The notes: generated by a model not told the origin, from the letters alone. A DNA stretch of 64,000 bases from CAVSJA01 sp963728145 (GCA_963728145.1 CAVSJA010000006.1:930001-994000), one strand, 5' to 3'. Numbered from the stretch's first letter, positions 19,081-28,099 are shown. Numbers and translations are program-made.

Positions 19081-20130
19081 ATGGATAGAAAAGATTTTAT
19101 TTCTTCTTTGTTGCTTGCCGGTTTTTCCATTCCCGTCCCGCCGATTGCGGGAGGAAGCAGCAGTAATAACGGTGAGGAGCAGCAGATTTTTAAGATCCCG
19201 AAATACCTCAACGCAGGTGATCGAATTGGGATTACCTGCCCAGCTGGATTTATAACCAGGGAAGATATTGAACCGGCTGTCCACCAGATCCAATCCTGGG
19301 GCTTACAATGCGTGATCGGTTTAACGGTAGGAAAACGGGATCATAGTTTCGGTGGCACCGATGAAGAAAGGGCGGCTGACCTTCAGCGGATGCTGGATGA
19401 TCCTTCATTGAAGGCCATACTTTGTGCAAGGGGCGGCTATGGAATTGTTCGGATAATCGATAAGCTCAACTTCAACAAATTTATTCAAAAACCAAAATGG
19501 ATCATCGGCTTTAGCGATGTAACGGTAATTCATTCGCATGTCAATAGTAATTATGGCATTGCTTCCATCCATTCGAAGATGTGCAATAGCTTCCCGGATG
19601 ATTGGTCAGTGGCTGACCCGATTCAAATGGATACCATCCTTTCCATTAAAAAGGCATTGCTTGGAGAAAAATTGCATTATGGTTTTGACCCCAATCCCTT
19701 CAACAGAACCGGCATTGCCGAGGGTCCGCTCGTGGGGGGTAACCTGAAAACGATTGAAACGATATCTGGTACTAAATCCATGCTTTCCACTGCTGGAAAG
19801 ATTTTATTCGTTGAAGACACCGGCGAATATCTCTACAGTATCGATCGGATGTTCTGGCACCTGAAGCGCGCGGGTCAGCTTTCAAAATTGAAGGCCCTGA
19901 TCGTGGGTGGCTTCAAGGTAAAGCCCGATGATCCGGGCGAGGAATTTGGAAGGACCGTTCAGGAAATCGTGTTGGAAAAGGTTAAGTCCTACTCTTATCC
20001 AGTGTGCTTTGATTTTCCAGTCGGCCATCAAAAAAATAACTATGCCTTAAAATGCGGAGCCACACACCGGCTGGAAGTGAAGCCGGATTCGTGTATTTTA
20101 CGGGAAATTGCCTTGAAGAAGGTTGATTAG
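19081..20130 (+). CDS. LD-carboxypeptidase, peptidase family S66 (exported copy)
   Basis: A 349-residue S66 peptidase that removes the terminal D-amino acid from murein tetrapeptides with an L,D bond, or a related hydrolysis. Conserved blocks are ILCARGGYG, the nucleophile elbow IIGFSDVT (Ser145), the glutamate in FVEDTGEYLYSIDRM and the histidine in FPVGHQKNN, giving the Ser-Glu-His triad. Unlike its neighbour it has a ~35-residue N-terminal extension with a Tat-like signal (RKDFISSLLLAGFSIP), so it is probably exported. A TGGTTAA-type octamer repeat starts at its stop codon. Confidence 0.88.
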   Translation: MDRKDFISSLLLAGFSIPVPPIAGGSSSNNGEEQQIFKIPKYLNAGDRIGITCPAGFITREDIEPAVHQIQSWGLQCVIGLTVGKRDHSFGGTDEERAADLQRMLDDPSLKAILCARGGYGIVRIIDKLNFNKFIQKPKWIIGFSDVTVIHSHVNSNYGIASIHSKMCNSFPDDWSVADPIQMDTILSIKKALLGEKLHYGFDPNPFNRTGIAEGPLVGGNLKTIETISGTKSMLSTAGKILFVEDTGEYLYSIDRMFWHLKRAGQLSKLKALIVGGFKVKPDDPGEEFGRTVQEIVLEKVKSYSYPVCFDFPVGHQKNNYALKCGATHRLEVKPDSCILREIALKKVD

Positions 20131-20154
20131 TTAATTGGTTAACTGGTTGATTGG
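20125..20154. repeat. Octamer repeat (GATTGGTT type) at the LD-carboxypeptidase stop
   Basis: GATTAGTTAATTGGTT-type 8-bp units begin at the stop codon of the first LD-carboxypeptidase and are the reverse complement of the repeats at 23216-23255 and 57951-57988. Confidence 0.68.
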
Positions 20155-20189
20155 GGAACAAATCGTAAATCATAAATCGTAATTCATAA

Positions 20190-21098
20190 ATGGTTAGAAT
20201 ACCACCGTATCTCAAACCGACTGACGTCATCGGCATTACCTGCCCTGGTGGTTATATGAGTTATGAGAAGGCGGCTGCTTGTATCACAACTTTGCAGCAA
20301 TGGGGCTATAGGGTGAAGGTTGGTAAAACGCTTGGGAGTGAGTCTACGAATTACTTTTCTGCACCGGATGAAGAACGCCTTGCAGAATTTCAACGGATGT
20401 TATTTGATGATGAAGTAAAAGCCATCCTTTGTGCAAGGGGAGGATTTGGATTCTCGCGCATGATTGACAGGATTAATTTCAAAAAGTTCAGGAAAAAACC
20501 AAAATGGATCATCGGGTTTAGTGACGCTACGGTAATTCATTCACATATTTACTCCAATTTCAAGATTGCAAGTCTGCATGCGCCCATGGCTGCCGCCTTC
20601 AATGACAATGGAGGAAAGAATGAGTATGTGGCTTCAATTAAAAACGCGTTGGAAGGCAAAAGGGTCCGTTACCAACATGCGGCTCATGATTTCAATCGCC
20701 GTGGACAGGCAGTGGGTGAATTAGTCGGCGGAAACCTTTCGCTGATCGCCCATTTATCCGGTACTGTTTCTGATCTCAAAACAAAAGGCAGAATACTTTT
20801 TCTCGAAGATATCGGGGAATACCTATATAATATCGACCGTATGTTTATCCAGTTAAAACGAAACGGTAAACTGGATAAGCTTGCGGGCCTTATTATTGGA
20901 GGGTTTACTGAAACAAAAGATACTGAGAGGCCATATGGTAAACCGGTATATGAGATCATCCATGACCATATAAAAGAATATGACTATCCGGTTTGTTTTG
21001 GTTTTCCCGTTAGCCACGAAAAAGAAAACTTTGCGCTCAAAGTTGGTGCCGGTCATAAATTGAAAGTCGGTAAGAATAAAGTCTCGCTGGAGGAATAA
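20190..21098 (+). CDS. LD-carboxypeptidase, peptidase family S66 (cytoplasmic copy)
   Basis: A 302-residue paralogue of the preceding gene without a signal sequence, so a cytoplasmic murein-recycling role fits. The triad is conserved: Ser111 in IIGFSDAT, the glutamate in FLEDIGEYLYNIDRM, and the histidine in FPVSHEKEN. The ILCARGGFG block is also present. Side by side, the two proteins share long blocks, so this is a tandem duplication in which one copy was retargeted. It ends 2 bases before the VOC gene. Confidence 0.9.
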   Translation: MVRIPPYLKPTDVIGITCPGGYMSYEKAAACITTLQQWGYRVKVGKTLGSESTNYFSAPDEERLAEFQRMLFDDEVKAILCARGGFGFSRMIDRINFKKFRKKPKWIIGFSDATVIHSHIYSNFKIASLHAPMAAAFNDNGGKNEYVASIKNALEGKRVRYQHAAHDFNRRGQAVGELVGGNLSLIAHLSGTVSDLKTKGRILFLEDIGEYLYNIDRMFIQLKRNGKLDKLAGLIIGGFTETKDTERPYGKPVYEIIHDHIKEYDYPVCFGFPVSHEKENFALKVGAGHKLKVGKNKVSLEE

Positions 21099-21100
21099 AC

Positions 21101-21472
21101 ATGTCGGAAAAGAAATTTTGGAAGGTCTCGCCTCATATCCCAGTAAAGGATGTGGAGGAAACCGTCAAATGGTACAAGGAGCATTTAGGCTTTGGTGAAG
21201 AATGGTACTGGGGGAATCCGGTTACCGATGGCGGCTGCAAAAGAGATGAACTTCGTGTGTTATTTGGAAAAACAATCGAGCCATTTGAGAAGCCAAAAGA
21301 ACTAAGCCTGATATTTTTTGTAACAGCTGTAGATGAAGTTTATAAAGAAGTCCGGGATAGAGGACTTGAAATTATTCAGCCAATTGAAACCTATGAATAT
21401 GGAATCCGGGAATTTATGATACAGGATATTAACGGATATCCGATACGATTTGCTGAGTCGGTAGAAATCTAA
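21101..21472 (+). CDS. VOC (glyoxalase/bleomycin resistance-type) superfamily protein
   Basis: A 123-residue protein with the beta-alpha-beta-beta-beta pattern of the vicinal oxygen chelate fold: VSPHIPVKDVEETVKWYKEHLGF at the start and the second half VDEVYKEVRDRGL to FMIQDINGYPIRFAES. Bleomycin-resistance-like subgroup. The metal and substrate are not predictable. It begins 2 bases after the LD-carboxypeptidase and is probably co-transcribed. Confidence 0.82.
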   Translation: MSEKKFWKVSPHIPVKDVEETVKWYKEHLGFGEEWYWGNPVTDGGCKRDELRVLFGKTIEPFEKPKELSLIFFVTAVDEVYKEVRDRGLEIIQPIETYEYGIREFMIQDINGYPIRFAESVEI

Positions 21473-21483
21473 ACAAACTGGCG

Positions 21484-21574
21484 AATAATCAATAATCAAT
21501 AATTGCTCGTAGTGTATCGAGCTTATTTTTCTTGAACAACTTCACGGCAGAAAAATTATTGATTATTGATTATT
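21484..21574. repeat. AT-rich cruciform-like inverted repeat
   Basis: A perfect 21-bp inverted repeat (21484-21504 and 21554-21574) made of AATAATC/ATTGATT units, with an inner stem GCTCG/CGAGC (21505-21509 and 21518-21522). Further ATTGATTATT units extend to 21595. It lies between the convergent VOC and XRE genes and shares its architecture with 1187-1260 and 61516-61593. Confidence 0.75.
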
Positions 21575-21642
21575 GATTATTAATTATTGATTATTAGTTT
21601 CACCCTTGCACACTGCTTCTGTATTGAATTTTTTACGTTCAA

Positions 21643-21843
21643 TCAATCCTCCTTGTCCAACTCAAATATCTCTTCCACATTTTTCTTAAACAACCTCGCC
21701 ATTTTCAGCGCCAGCACAGTTGATGGTACATACTTATTACTTTCAATTGCATTGATCGTTTGTCTTGAAACACCGATCTTTTCCGCAAGATCTTGCTGCG
21801 TCAGGTTGTGAATTGCTCGTTGTACTCTTATACTGTTTTTCAT
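21643..21843 (-). CDS. XRE-family (Cro/CI-type) transcriptional regulator, compact
   Basis: A 66-residue helix-turn-helix protein: QQDLAEKIGVSRQTINAIES is a textbook XRE recognition unit and the C-terminus (KMARLFKKNVEEIFELD) is typical of the small YozG/YgzD-like type. The ATG at 21841-21843 overlaps the stop of the upstream membrane protein as TGATG, so it is coupled to it. A longer frame upstream is antisense-like noise. It probably represses its own operon through the palindrome at 22333-22348. Confidence 0.9.
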   Translation of the reverse strand: MKNSIRVQRAIHNLTQQDLAEKIGVSRQTINAIESNKYVPSTVLALKMARLFKKNVEEIFELDKED

Positions 21844-22310
21844 CACGCAGGATTTGTACTGGTGGATACTCTGTTTCTGTACAAAACATAATGAAAGCGG
21901 ATAATGAAAATGATCAACACGGTGAGCATATTGTACATCATTACATCGATAAATTCGATTCCATGTACGGCCCAAACAGCTATAAACAGCAAAGCGTAAT
22001 TGATAAGAACTGCCCATTGCCATGATTCCAGGCGAGTGTGATGGATAAATTCATCTTCCTGTTTTTCCTTTGCAAACGCTATAAAAAATAAGCTGATGAT
22101 CAGCCCGGAAAGGGCAACTTCATCCGTGAGATTGATGATTTCATCAAGATTTAATCCTGGCTGGCTACCTACTTTGGTCGAAAAGGATAGGGTCAAAAAA
22201 TCCAGGCTAAAGTCCCAAAAACGATAAAGGATTCCGAGGACCAGAGAGGGGATAAACAGTATGATCCCGATCTTCTTATATCTGGCGGGGAGTAAGAGGT
22301 TTGTTTTCAT
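21843..22310 (-). CDS. Multi-pass membrane protein paired with XRE regulator
   Basis: A 155-residue protein with four hydrophobic segments (IGIILFIPSLVLGILY, EVALSGLIISLFFIAFA, WAVLINYALLFIAVWAV, MMYNMLTVLIIFIIRF). No family name recognised beyond the common pairing of such proteins with a small XRE regulator. The ATG at 22308-22310 (MKTNLLLPARYKK) is chosen because the region further upstream contains the operator-like palindrome. Function unknown. Confidence 0.72.
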   Translation of the reverse strand: MKTNLLLPARYKKIGIILFIPSLVLGILYRFWDFSLDFLTLSFSTKVGSQPGLNLDEIINLTDEVALSGLIISLFFIAFAKEKQEDEFIHHTRLESWQWAVLINYALLFIAVWAVHGIEFIDVMMYNMLTVLIIFIIRFHYVLYRNRVSTSTNPA

Positions 22311-22332
22311 TGTAAATAATGTTTTACCAAAA

Positions 22333-22348
22333 GTAAAGTAAACTTTAC
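22333..22348. promoter_or_regulatory. Candidate operator upstream of the membrane protein/XRE operon
   Basis: GTAAAGT-AA-ACTTTAC is a perfect 7-bp inverted repeat with a 2-base centre, 23 bases upstream of the start at 22310. A further TTTACAT half-site-like copy lies at about 22366-22372. Symmetry, spacing and position fit an autoregulatory site for the small XRE protein; not proven. Confidence 0.5.
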
Positions 22349-22398
22349 ATAAAGGCAAATATTTTTTACATTTATTGCTTGAATTGTTATATGAACTG

Positions 22399-23208
22399 TC
22401 ATTTACTGAGGATGGAATCGAGTTTTTGCTGGAAGAGTGGAGTCCCGTGAAGATTATTATGAGACCCGTTTTGTATGGTTATGAATTGGTCCCCTGTTTT
22501 CAGAAAAGGCATTAGTCTTTTTGCATTGCGATAGGGTACGATCCAATCATTAGTGCCATGAAAAATGGCGACCGGTGCAGTTACACTTTGAAGATATTCC
22601 CAGGTTGGTATTTTAAAATTGATCATCCTTTTCACCGGATAAATTGGAAAATAGGTACTGACTAATGAAGGCATGCTATAAAAAGGTGTTTCAAGAATCA
22701 ATCCCTTGCAATCCCGGACGGAAGCCAATTGAGCCGCAATACCTGTACCCATTGACTTTCCATAAATAATTATGCTGTCGCGGGTGAATCTTGCCCGCGC
22801 AAGTTTATATAACTGCAATGCCCAATCGTATAACATTTGTTCGGTGAATTTGCCTGTACTTTTTCCATAACCAGGGTAGTCAATCATCCATACTTCATAC
22901 CCATGCTTCGTAAACTCCGGTGGATAGGGTGCATACCAGGATATGTTCTTTTTGTTTCCATGGAAATAAAGCACCACACCCTTTACTGTATCGGTCGAAG
23001 ACTGAAATTGAATGACGTTGATATTAGAGGTCTCGGTGTAAGGAATATTCAATTCTTTGAAGGGAATATTAAAATGATACTCATGGTCCCTGTTCAATGC
23101 GACAGGATGAAAGAGAATTCTATCCTGCAGGTAATACAACGCAATTCCAACCAAACAATAAATGATCAGTATTATCTTAATCCACTTAAATATTCGTTTT
23201 CGATTCAT
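22399..23208 (-). CDS. Alpha/beta hydrolase (membrane-anchored)
   Basis: A 269-residue serine hydrolase of the BEM46/ABHD type. An N-terminal membrane anchor (about 8-26) precedes the fold. Nucleophile Ser152 sits in YGKSMGTG; LYFHGNKKN supplies the oxyanion strand; Asp in HGTNDWIVPY and His in NGSHNNLHG complete the triad. It is a close paralogue of the next gene upstream (23250-24038) with shared blocks such as HGNxxxIxxW and YPGYGKSTGK. Substrate unknown. Confidence 0.85.
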   Translation of the reverse strand: MNRKRIFKWIKIILIIYCLVGIALYYLQDRILFHPVALNRDHEYHFNIPFKELNIPYTETSNINVIQFQSSTDTVKGVVLYFHGNKKNISWYAPYPPEFTKHGYEVWMIDYPGYGKSTGKFTEQMLYDWALQLYKLARARFTRDSIIIYGKSMGTGIAAQLASVRDCKGLILETPFYSMPSLVSTYFPIYPVKRMINFKIPTWEYLQSVTAPVAIFHGTNDWIVPYRNAKRLMPFLKTGDQFITIQNGSHNNLHGTPLFQQKLDSILSK

Positions 23209-23215
23209 ATTTCAA

Positions 23216-23255
23216 CCCTAATTAACTAATCAACCAATTAACCAATCAACTAATA
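23216..23255. repeat. Octamer repeat (AACCAATC type)
   Basis: About five imperfect copies of an 8-bp unit (AACTAATC, AACCAATT, AACCAATC) fill the gap between the two hydrolase genes and run into the stop codon of the upstream one. The same unit follows the stops at 20130 and 57984. Confidence 0.7.
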
Positions 23256-24038
23256 CTTCAATATATCCCTCACAAAATTATGATACTCCGAAAATGAGGG
23301 TAGATTATTATGGCCCGCACCCGGAATTCGTATCAATGTTATTTTATTTGGATTCAGTTTTTGCAAACGTTCGCTTTGGTGAATCGGAATTAACCAATCC
23401 TTGGTTCCATGCAATATATAAGTATGACAATTCACTTTTCTTATCCATTTATCGGTTCGTAAGTGATAACGAAGTACAAATTTCACAGGAAGTATCGGTA
23501 AGAATCTCTCCACTACTTTTCTGAAACTATAGTAAGGTGAATCGAGAATAAGGTATCGTGGTTTATTATCAGCAGCTACTTTTGATGCGAACCCACTTCC
23601 TATACTCCTTCCGTATACGATCATATGGTGTTCCGGATAAGTTTTGGTGAGTACTTCATATACATACTGCATATCATCCCGCATTTCTTTTTCACTGCGT
23701 TTTCCTGTGCTTTTACCAAAGCCCCGGTAATCTACCAGTACTACATCATAATCGTAGCGATAAAAATCCCTTGCATATTTCGCCCAACCCTTAATACTCC
23801 TTGTATTTCCATGGAAGTAGAGGATCAGGCCCTTTGGATTTTCCCTGTAAAAATGCAGTCCATTGATCCTCACTCCGGGCTCTACATCGAAATTCACTTC
23901 TTTAAACGGAATATCATATTTGAATTCAAAATCAACCGGTAGTTTCTCTGGTTTAAATATAAATTTCTCCTGGGCGAAGTAAATGACCACGAGTAGCAGA
24001 ACTATTCCGATTATTATATACCAGAGGAATGTTGGCAA
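23250..24038 (-). CDS. Alpha/beta hydrolase (membrane-anchored), paralogue
   Basis: A 262-residue hydrolase with an N-terminal membrane segment (FLWYIIIGIVLLLVVIYF). Nucleophile Ser145 in YGRSIGSG, LYFHGNTRS oxyanion strand, HGTKDWLIPI (Asp) and GAGHNNL (His). Same architecture as 22399-23208, so a tandem duplication. It lies downstream of kup, separated by the 9-bp repeat array. Substrate unknown. Confidence 0.85.
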   Translation of the reverse strand: MPTFLWYIIIGIVLLLVVIYFAQEKFIFKPEKLPVDFEFKYDIPFKEVNFDVEPGVRINGLHFYRENPKGLILYFHGNTRSIKGWAKYARDFYRYDYDVVLVDYRGFGKSTGKRSEKEMRDDMQYVYEVLTKTYPEHHMIVYGRSIGSGFASKVAADNKPRYLILDSPYYSFRKVVERFLPILPVKFVLRYHLRTDKWIRKVNCHTYILHGTKDWLIPIHQSERLQKLNPNKITLIRIPGAGHNNLPSFSEYHNFVRDILKY

Positions 24039-24046
24039 TTAGTTTT

Positions 24047-24293
24047 GGTTGACAGGGTTGACAGGGTTGACAGGGTTGAAAGGTTGATAAGGTTGATAAG
24101 GTTGACAAGGTTGACAAGGTTGACAAGGTTGATAAGGTTGATAAGGTTGACAAGGTTGACAAGGTTGACAAGGATGACAAGGTTGATAAGGTTGATGAGG
24201 TTGATAAAGTTAACAAGTTGACAAGGAAAAGCAATCGACTTAGTTGACCCTTGTCAACCCTGTCAACTCTGTCAACCTTGTCAACCCTATCAA
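24047..24293. repeat. 9-bp tandem repeat array (TTGACAAGG type) with inverted arm
   Basis: Around twenty imperfect copies of GGTTGACAA/GGTTGATAA fill 24047-24226. After a short spacer, at least five copies in the opposite orientation (CTTGTCAAC, CTGTCAAC) run from 24247 to 24293, right up to the kup stop. The transcript of kup could fold into a very long hairpin here. The 9-bp period keeps one frame open, which creates a spurious Ser-Thr-Leu repeat frame that I do not regard as a gene. Confidence 0.85.
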
Positions 24294-24294
24294 C

Positions 24295-26277
24295 CTACTC
24301 AATCTCCCAAATCCTCTTCAACTTCAAATTCGGTACTGGGGAAACAATGAGTGGGAATTTTTCGATGGTAACATTTGAAGGATCCAGGCCGAAGCCGCGT
24401 TCCTCAGAAAGGCTCCATTCCTTGACCATGAAATGCATTTTCATGATCACTCTTTCGGTGAAAGGAAGATCATTATCCTGGCTAAGGTATTTTTCCATCA
24501 CAATAAACTGGAAATCTCCAACCACATTATTACGTTCCAGGCTTTCATAACGGCTACGGATATTCACTTCCTTATTCGCCACCAGGTCGGCCACCACTTT
24601 TCTGAACATCAGGTTGATCTTTGGTTCTACCCGGAACCCAAGACGAAATTCAACCCGAATTATATCATTCGGAATTATATGATCCACGATGTACTCGCTG
24701 GTATAGGGATCATCCATCGTATCAACGTGTACAAACCAGTAAATATCGGCGCGTTTTGGTTTCTTGTTCAGTATAGAATAGATGATCTTATGTTCGATTT
24801 CTTTTGGATTATTTGCACTGGTCAGGTAAACAAGATGGGTAGCATATTTTGGAACTGATTTGTCGTTGCTCAATTCCTGGATCTGCGGAATATAATGTTC
24901 GAGCCTCACAAATTCAACATAGCGGTTTTTGATTTTTCGTGCTCTGAACCAGAAGTACATAACCAGGAACATGATACCGCCAACAATAATTGTTGCATAA
25001 CCTCCGTGTGGGATCTTTTCCAGGTTGGCGATCAGGAAGGATATCTCCACCGTTAAGTAAACCGTTAGAAATAGCCAAATCCATCCCGATTTTATACGGC
25101 GTGAGACGAGATAGTTGGAAAAGAGTACGGTTGTCATCAACATGGTCATAATGATAGCCAAACCGTAAGCCGCTTCCATTTTTGCAGACTCTCTAAAAAA
25201 CAAAACAACTGCTGTACAACCAACGAACATCATTCCATTAATGCCTGCGATAAACAATTGGCCTCTTTCCTCTGAAGGGTAGTTGATCTTCAGTTTCGGC
25301 CAAAGGTTCAGGCGCATAGCTTCACTGATCAAAGTATAGGACCCGGATATCATAGCCTGACTCGCAATGATCGCTGCACTGGTCGCGATTACGACACCAG
25401 GGATTACAAACCATTGAGGCATCAAATCATAGAACGCATTTATGCCCATTCGTTCCTTTAATCCTCCGGGTACGGAGCTGATCACCTGGCCTTTCAGATG
25501 GTAAAGCATGTATGCACCCTGGCCTAAATAGTTCAACAACAAACAAGACTTCACAAAAATCCAGGAAACCCTGATATTTTCCCTTCCGCAATGTCCAAGG
25601 TCACTATACAAAGCTTCGGCTCCGGTAGTACAAAGGAATACCGCACCTAATATCCAGAACCCACTCGGGTATTCTATCAGGAATTCAATTGCATAGGTAG
25701 GACTAAGCGCTTTGAAAATGTGCAGGTCATCTGAAAGGTGTACAATACCCAGAACAGCGAGCATGGTAAACCAGGCGAGCATTATTGGTCCAAACAGCCG
25801 GCCGATGGAGTAGGTGCCAAATTGCTGAAGGAAGAAAAATGCGGCAATTATTCCCAAAACGATATAAACGATCAGATCCTGTTCGAGATTCGGTTTCAAT
25901 TCTCTCAATCCTTCAATGGCAGACATGATAGAAATTGGTGGGGTGATAATTCCGTCTGCTAGAAGAGCAGCCCCACCGATGATCGCAGGAAGGATCAGCC
26001 ATTTTTTCTGCCTTCTCACTAATGCATACAATGCAAAAATGCCACCCTCACCCCGGTTATCAGCCCTAAGGACTAACCAAACATATTTTATTGTCGTTTG
26101 AAGTGTAAGGGTCCAGATGATACAGGAGAGACTTCCGATGATCAGGAATTCTGTGATTTCCCTGTCCTTGACTATTGCGTTAAATACATAAAGTGGGGAA
26201 GTTCCGATGTCACCGTAAATAATTCCTAACGCAACTAATAACCCCGCTGCTGTTACTCTATTGGTATGTTTGCCCAC
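24295..26277 (-). CDS. kup: Potassium uptake protein Kup
   Basis: A 660-residue K+/H+ symporter of the KUP/HAK family. The N-terminus (AAGLLVALGIIYGDIGTSPLYV) is the family signature; RADNRGEGGIFALYALVRR and GTGAEALYSDLGHCG-type blocks follow within twelve membrane segments, then a cytoplasmic C-terminal domain of about 200 residues. Length is normal. It is a single gene with the 9-bp repeat hairpin directly after its stop and a 272-base divergent region upstream. Confidence 0.95.
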   Translation of the reverse strand: MGKHTNRVTAAGLLVALGIIYGDIGTSPLYVFNAIVKDREITEFLIIGSLSCIIWTLTLQTTIKYVWLVLRADNRGEGGIFALYALVRRQKKWLILPAIIGGAALLADGIITPPISIMSAIEGLRELKPNLEQDLIVYIVLGIIAAFFFLQQFGTYSIGRLFGPIMLAWFTMLAVLGIVHLSDDLHIFKALSPTYAIEFLIEYPSGFWILGAVFLCTTGAEALYSDLGHCGRENIRVSWIFVKSCLLLNYLGQGAYMLYHLKGQVISSVPGGLKERMGINAFYDLMPQWFVIPGVVIATSAAIIASQAMISGSYTLISEAMRLNLWPKLKINYPSEERGQLFIAGINGMMFVGCTAVVLFFRESAKMEAAYGLAIIMTMLMTTVLFSNYLVSRRIKSGWIWLFLTVYLTVEISFLIANLEKIPHGGYATIIVGGIMFLVMYFWFRARKIKNRYVEFVRLEHYIPQIQELSNDKSVPKYATHLVYLTSANNPKEIEHKIIYSILNKKPKRADIYWFVHVDTMDDPYTSEYIVDHIIPNDIIRVEFRLGFRVEPKINLMFRKVVADLVANKEVNIRSRYESLERNNVVGDFQFIVMEKYLSQDNDLPFTERVIMKMHFMVKEWSLSEERGFGLDPSNVTIEKFPLIVSPVPNLKLKRIWEIE

Positions 26278-26549
26278 GGTTCTGTTTACTTGTAGTACGT
26301 TATCAAAGGGTTGATAACAGAAATAATCCCCCCACTATTAGCGGAGGGAACTCTGCAAAGGTATACGTAAAAAAACTAAATAATTGAGGATTTATTGTTT
26401 AGCCACTACCAGCTTGTGGAATTAGGAAGAATTGATCATCAGGAATTGGGGAAAGGTCGAGACTGGCAAAAAATCCTAAATTACATGGAAAGTTTGGCCC
26501 GCCTTTCCCTAATCCTTAAATTGGCATGTAAGTAGCTTTCCATATTACA

Positions 26550-28085
26550 ATGAAAAGAACACATTTTTTACCCTGGATGCTGTTTTTTTTGGCAACGATC
26601 CCTTTCGCCGCTCAGGCTCAAAAGATTTTCTACTCTGAGCCCGAAAAAGAAGACAATCGCCGGACCACAAATTTCGAAATCATAGGAAGAGTTGGGGGGA
26701 ATATTCTCGTTTTCAAAAATAACCGCGCAGAAAATGCGATCAGCGTGTACGATAATGAGATGAAGCTGATCCAAAGAGTGGAGCAGCCGTACATGGAGGA
26801 TAGGTGGATCAATGTAGATTTTGTTCCTTATACAGATTTCTGCTGGTTGATCTATCAATTCCAACGCAAAGGCGTAGTGTATTGCATGGCCGCTAAGCTA
26901 GATGGACAAGGTAAACGCATTAGCGAGCCTATCGAGCTGGACACAACCAAAATCGGTTGGGCGGCAAACAATAAGATCTATACCACCGTATACAGTGAAG
27001 ACAAGAAACGGATCAGCATTTTCAAGATCAATAGCCGCAATCAAAAGAACTTCGTATTTACTACATTGCTTTTCGACAATGAATTGAGGATGCTCGACAA
27101 AGCTCGCATGACCCTTGAAATGGTTGAGCGCAACGAGTATTTCACAGATTTCCTTCTTTCAAATGAAGGTGACCTGGTATTTGGAAAATTTATCCGGAGA
27201 AGCGGAAACGATTTTATCTCCGACCTGCGGTTTGTAGTCAAGAAGGTTGATTTACCTGATTTCAGGATCTTCCCGATTAAACCTGAAGATTATACGCTTG
27301 ATGAAGTCAAAATAAAAGTAGACAATACGAACAAGCGTGTTGTGTTTAATGCCCTTTATTATAAGCAGAAAAAAGGAAGTATTGAAGGATTGTTCTCTGC
27401 TATTTGGGATAAAGGAAGCGATTCGATTATCAGGCAATCTACGATGACGTTCAATGAGGAGTTAAGGAAACTCGCAAAAGGACCTGATGCAAACCTGAAA
27501 CTTGCTTTCAACGATTATTTTATCACCAATGTGATAACAAAAAGAGATGGCGGATATATTCTGATAGGTGAATCCATGTATACTACAACAAGAGGATCTT
27601 CGTTTAACCGTTGGGATTACCTGAATTGGAATAATCCATGGTCATCTCCTCTTGATTATTACTATTATTCACCGTATTATAGTGCATGGAGTTCTCCCTG
27701 GAACCGATGGGGCAGTTCACAAGCTACCCGTTTTCATGCAGAGAATATACTGATCCTTTCTTTGGACGAAACCGGTACGATGGAATGGAGTAATGTGGTT
27801 CCAAAAAATCAGTTTGATGATGAGAGTGACGCGCTCGTGAGTCATCAAATAATGAATACCGGTGGAGAGATTCATTTTCTGTTTAATCAATATGAGCGAA
27901 GAACTTTGCTACTGAATAATCAGAGCATTGCCGCAGATGGAAAGATTACCCGATATCCGACATTAAAAAATTTGGAACGCGGAATTGAATTCATGCCGCG
28001 GTACGGGAAGCAGATCAGCTCAAGAACAATGATAGTTCCTTGCCAATATCGAAACTATCTTACATTCGCAAAAGTTGATTTCTAA
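26550..28085 (+). CDS. Secreted protein of unknown function, possible beta-propeller
   Basis: A 511-residue protein with a signal peptide (MKRTHFLPWMLFFLATIPFAAQAQ). The body alternates short beta strands in a propeller-like way (ILVFKNNRAENAISVYD, FVFTTLLFDNELRML), with a Tyr/Trp/Ser-rich patch near residues 345-390 (NNPWSSPLDYYYYSP). No known domain recognised. It is followed 14 bases later by a DUF6427-like membrane protein and then purQ. The 272 bases between it and divergent kup hold no other gene I can see. Confidence 0.7.
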   Translation: MKRTHFLPWMLFFLATIPFAAQAQKIFYSEPEKEDNRRTTNFEIIGRVGGNILVFKNNRAENAISVYDNEMKLIQRVEQPYMEDRWINVDFVPYTDFCWLIYQFQRKGVVYCMAAKLDGQGKRISEPIELDTTKIGWAANNKIYTTVYSEDKKRISIFKINSRNQKNFVFTTLLFDNELRMLDKARMTLEMVERNEYFTDFLLSNEGDLVFGKFIRRSGNDFISDLRFVVKKVDLPDFRIFPIKPEDYTLDEVKIKVDNTNKRVVFNALYYKQKKGSIEGLFSAIWDKGSDSIIRQSTMTFNEELRKLAKGPDANLKLAFNDYFITNVITKRDGGYILIGESMYTTTRGSSFNRWDYLNWNNPWSSPLDYYYYSPYYSAWSSPWNRWGSSQATRFHAENILILSLDETGTMEWSNVVPKNQFDDESDALVSHQIMNTGGEIHFLFNQYERRTLLLNNQSIAADGKITRYPTLKNLERGIEFMPRYGKQISSRTMIVPCQYRNYLTFAKVDF

Positions 28086-28099
28086 ATAACCAACCGCCG

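Noticed and set aside
18802..19293. Minus-strand frame of 163 residues spanning the sigma/LD-carboxypeptidase gap
   Set aside because: It overlaps two real genes in other frames and has no recognisable sequence.
21844..22023. Longer N-terminus for the XRE regulator
   Set aside because: The extra residues overlap the membrane protein in another frame; the 66-residue form is the normal compact family size.
24047..24226. CRISPR-like array
   Set aside because: Units are 9 bp with no unique spacers and no cas genes in the window. The 7-bp array at 37026 is rejected for the same reason.
23953..24234. Open frame coding for a Ser-Thr-Leu repeat protein across the 9-bp array
   Set aside because: The frame exists only because the repeat period is a multiple of three; no signal, no start context, and the same repeat occurs in reverse next to it.
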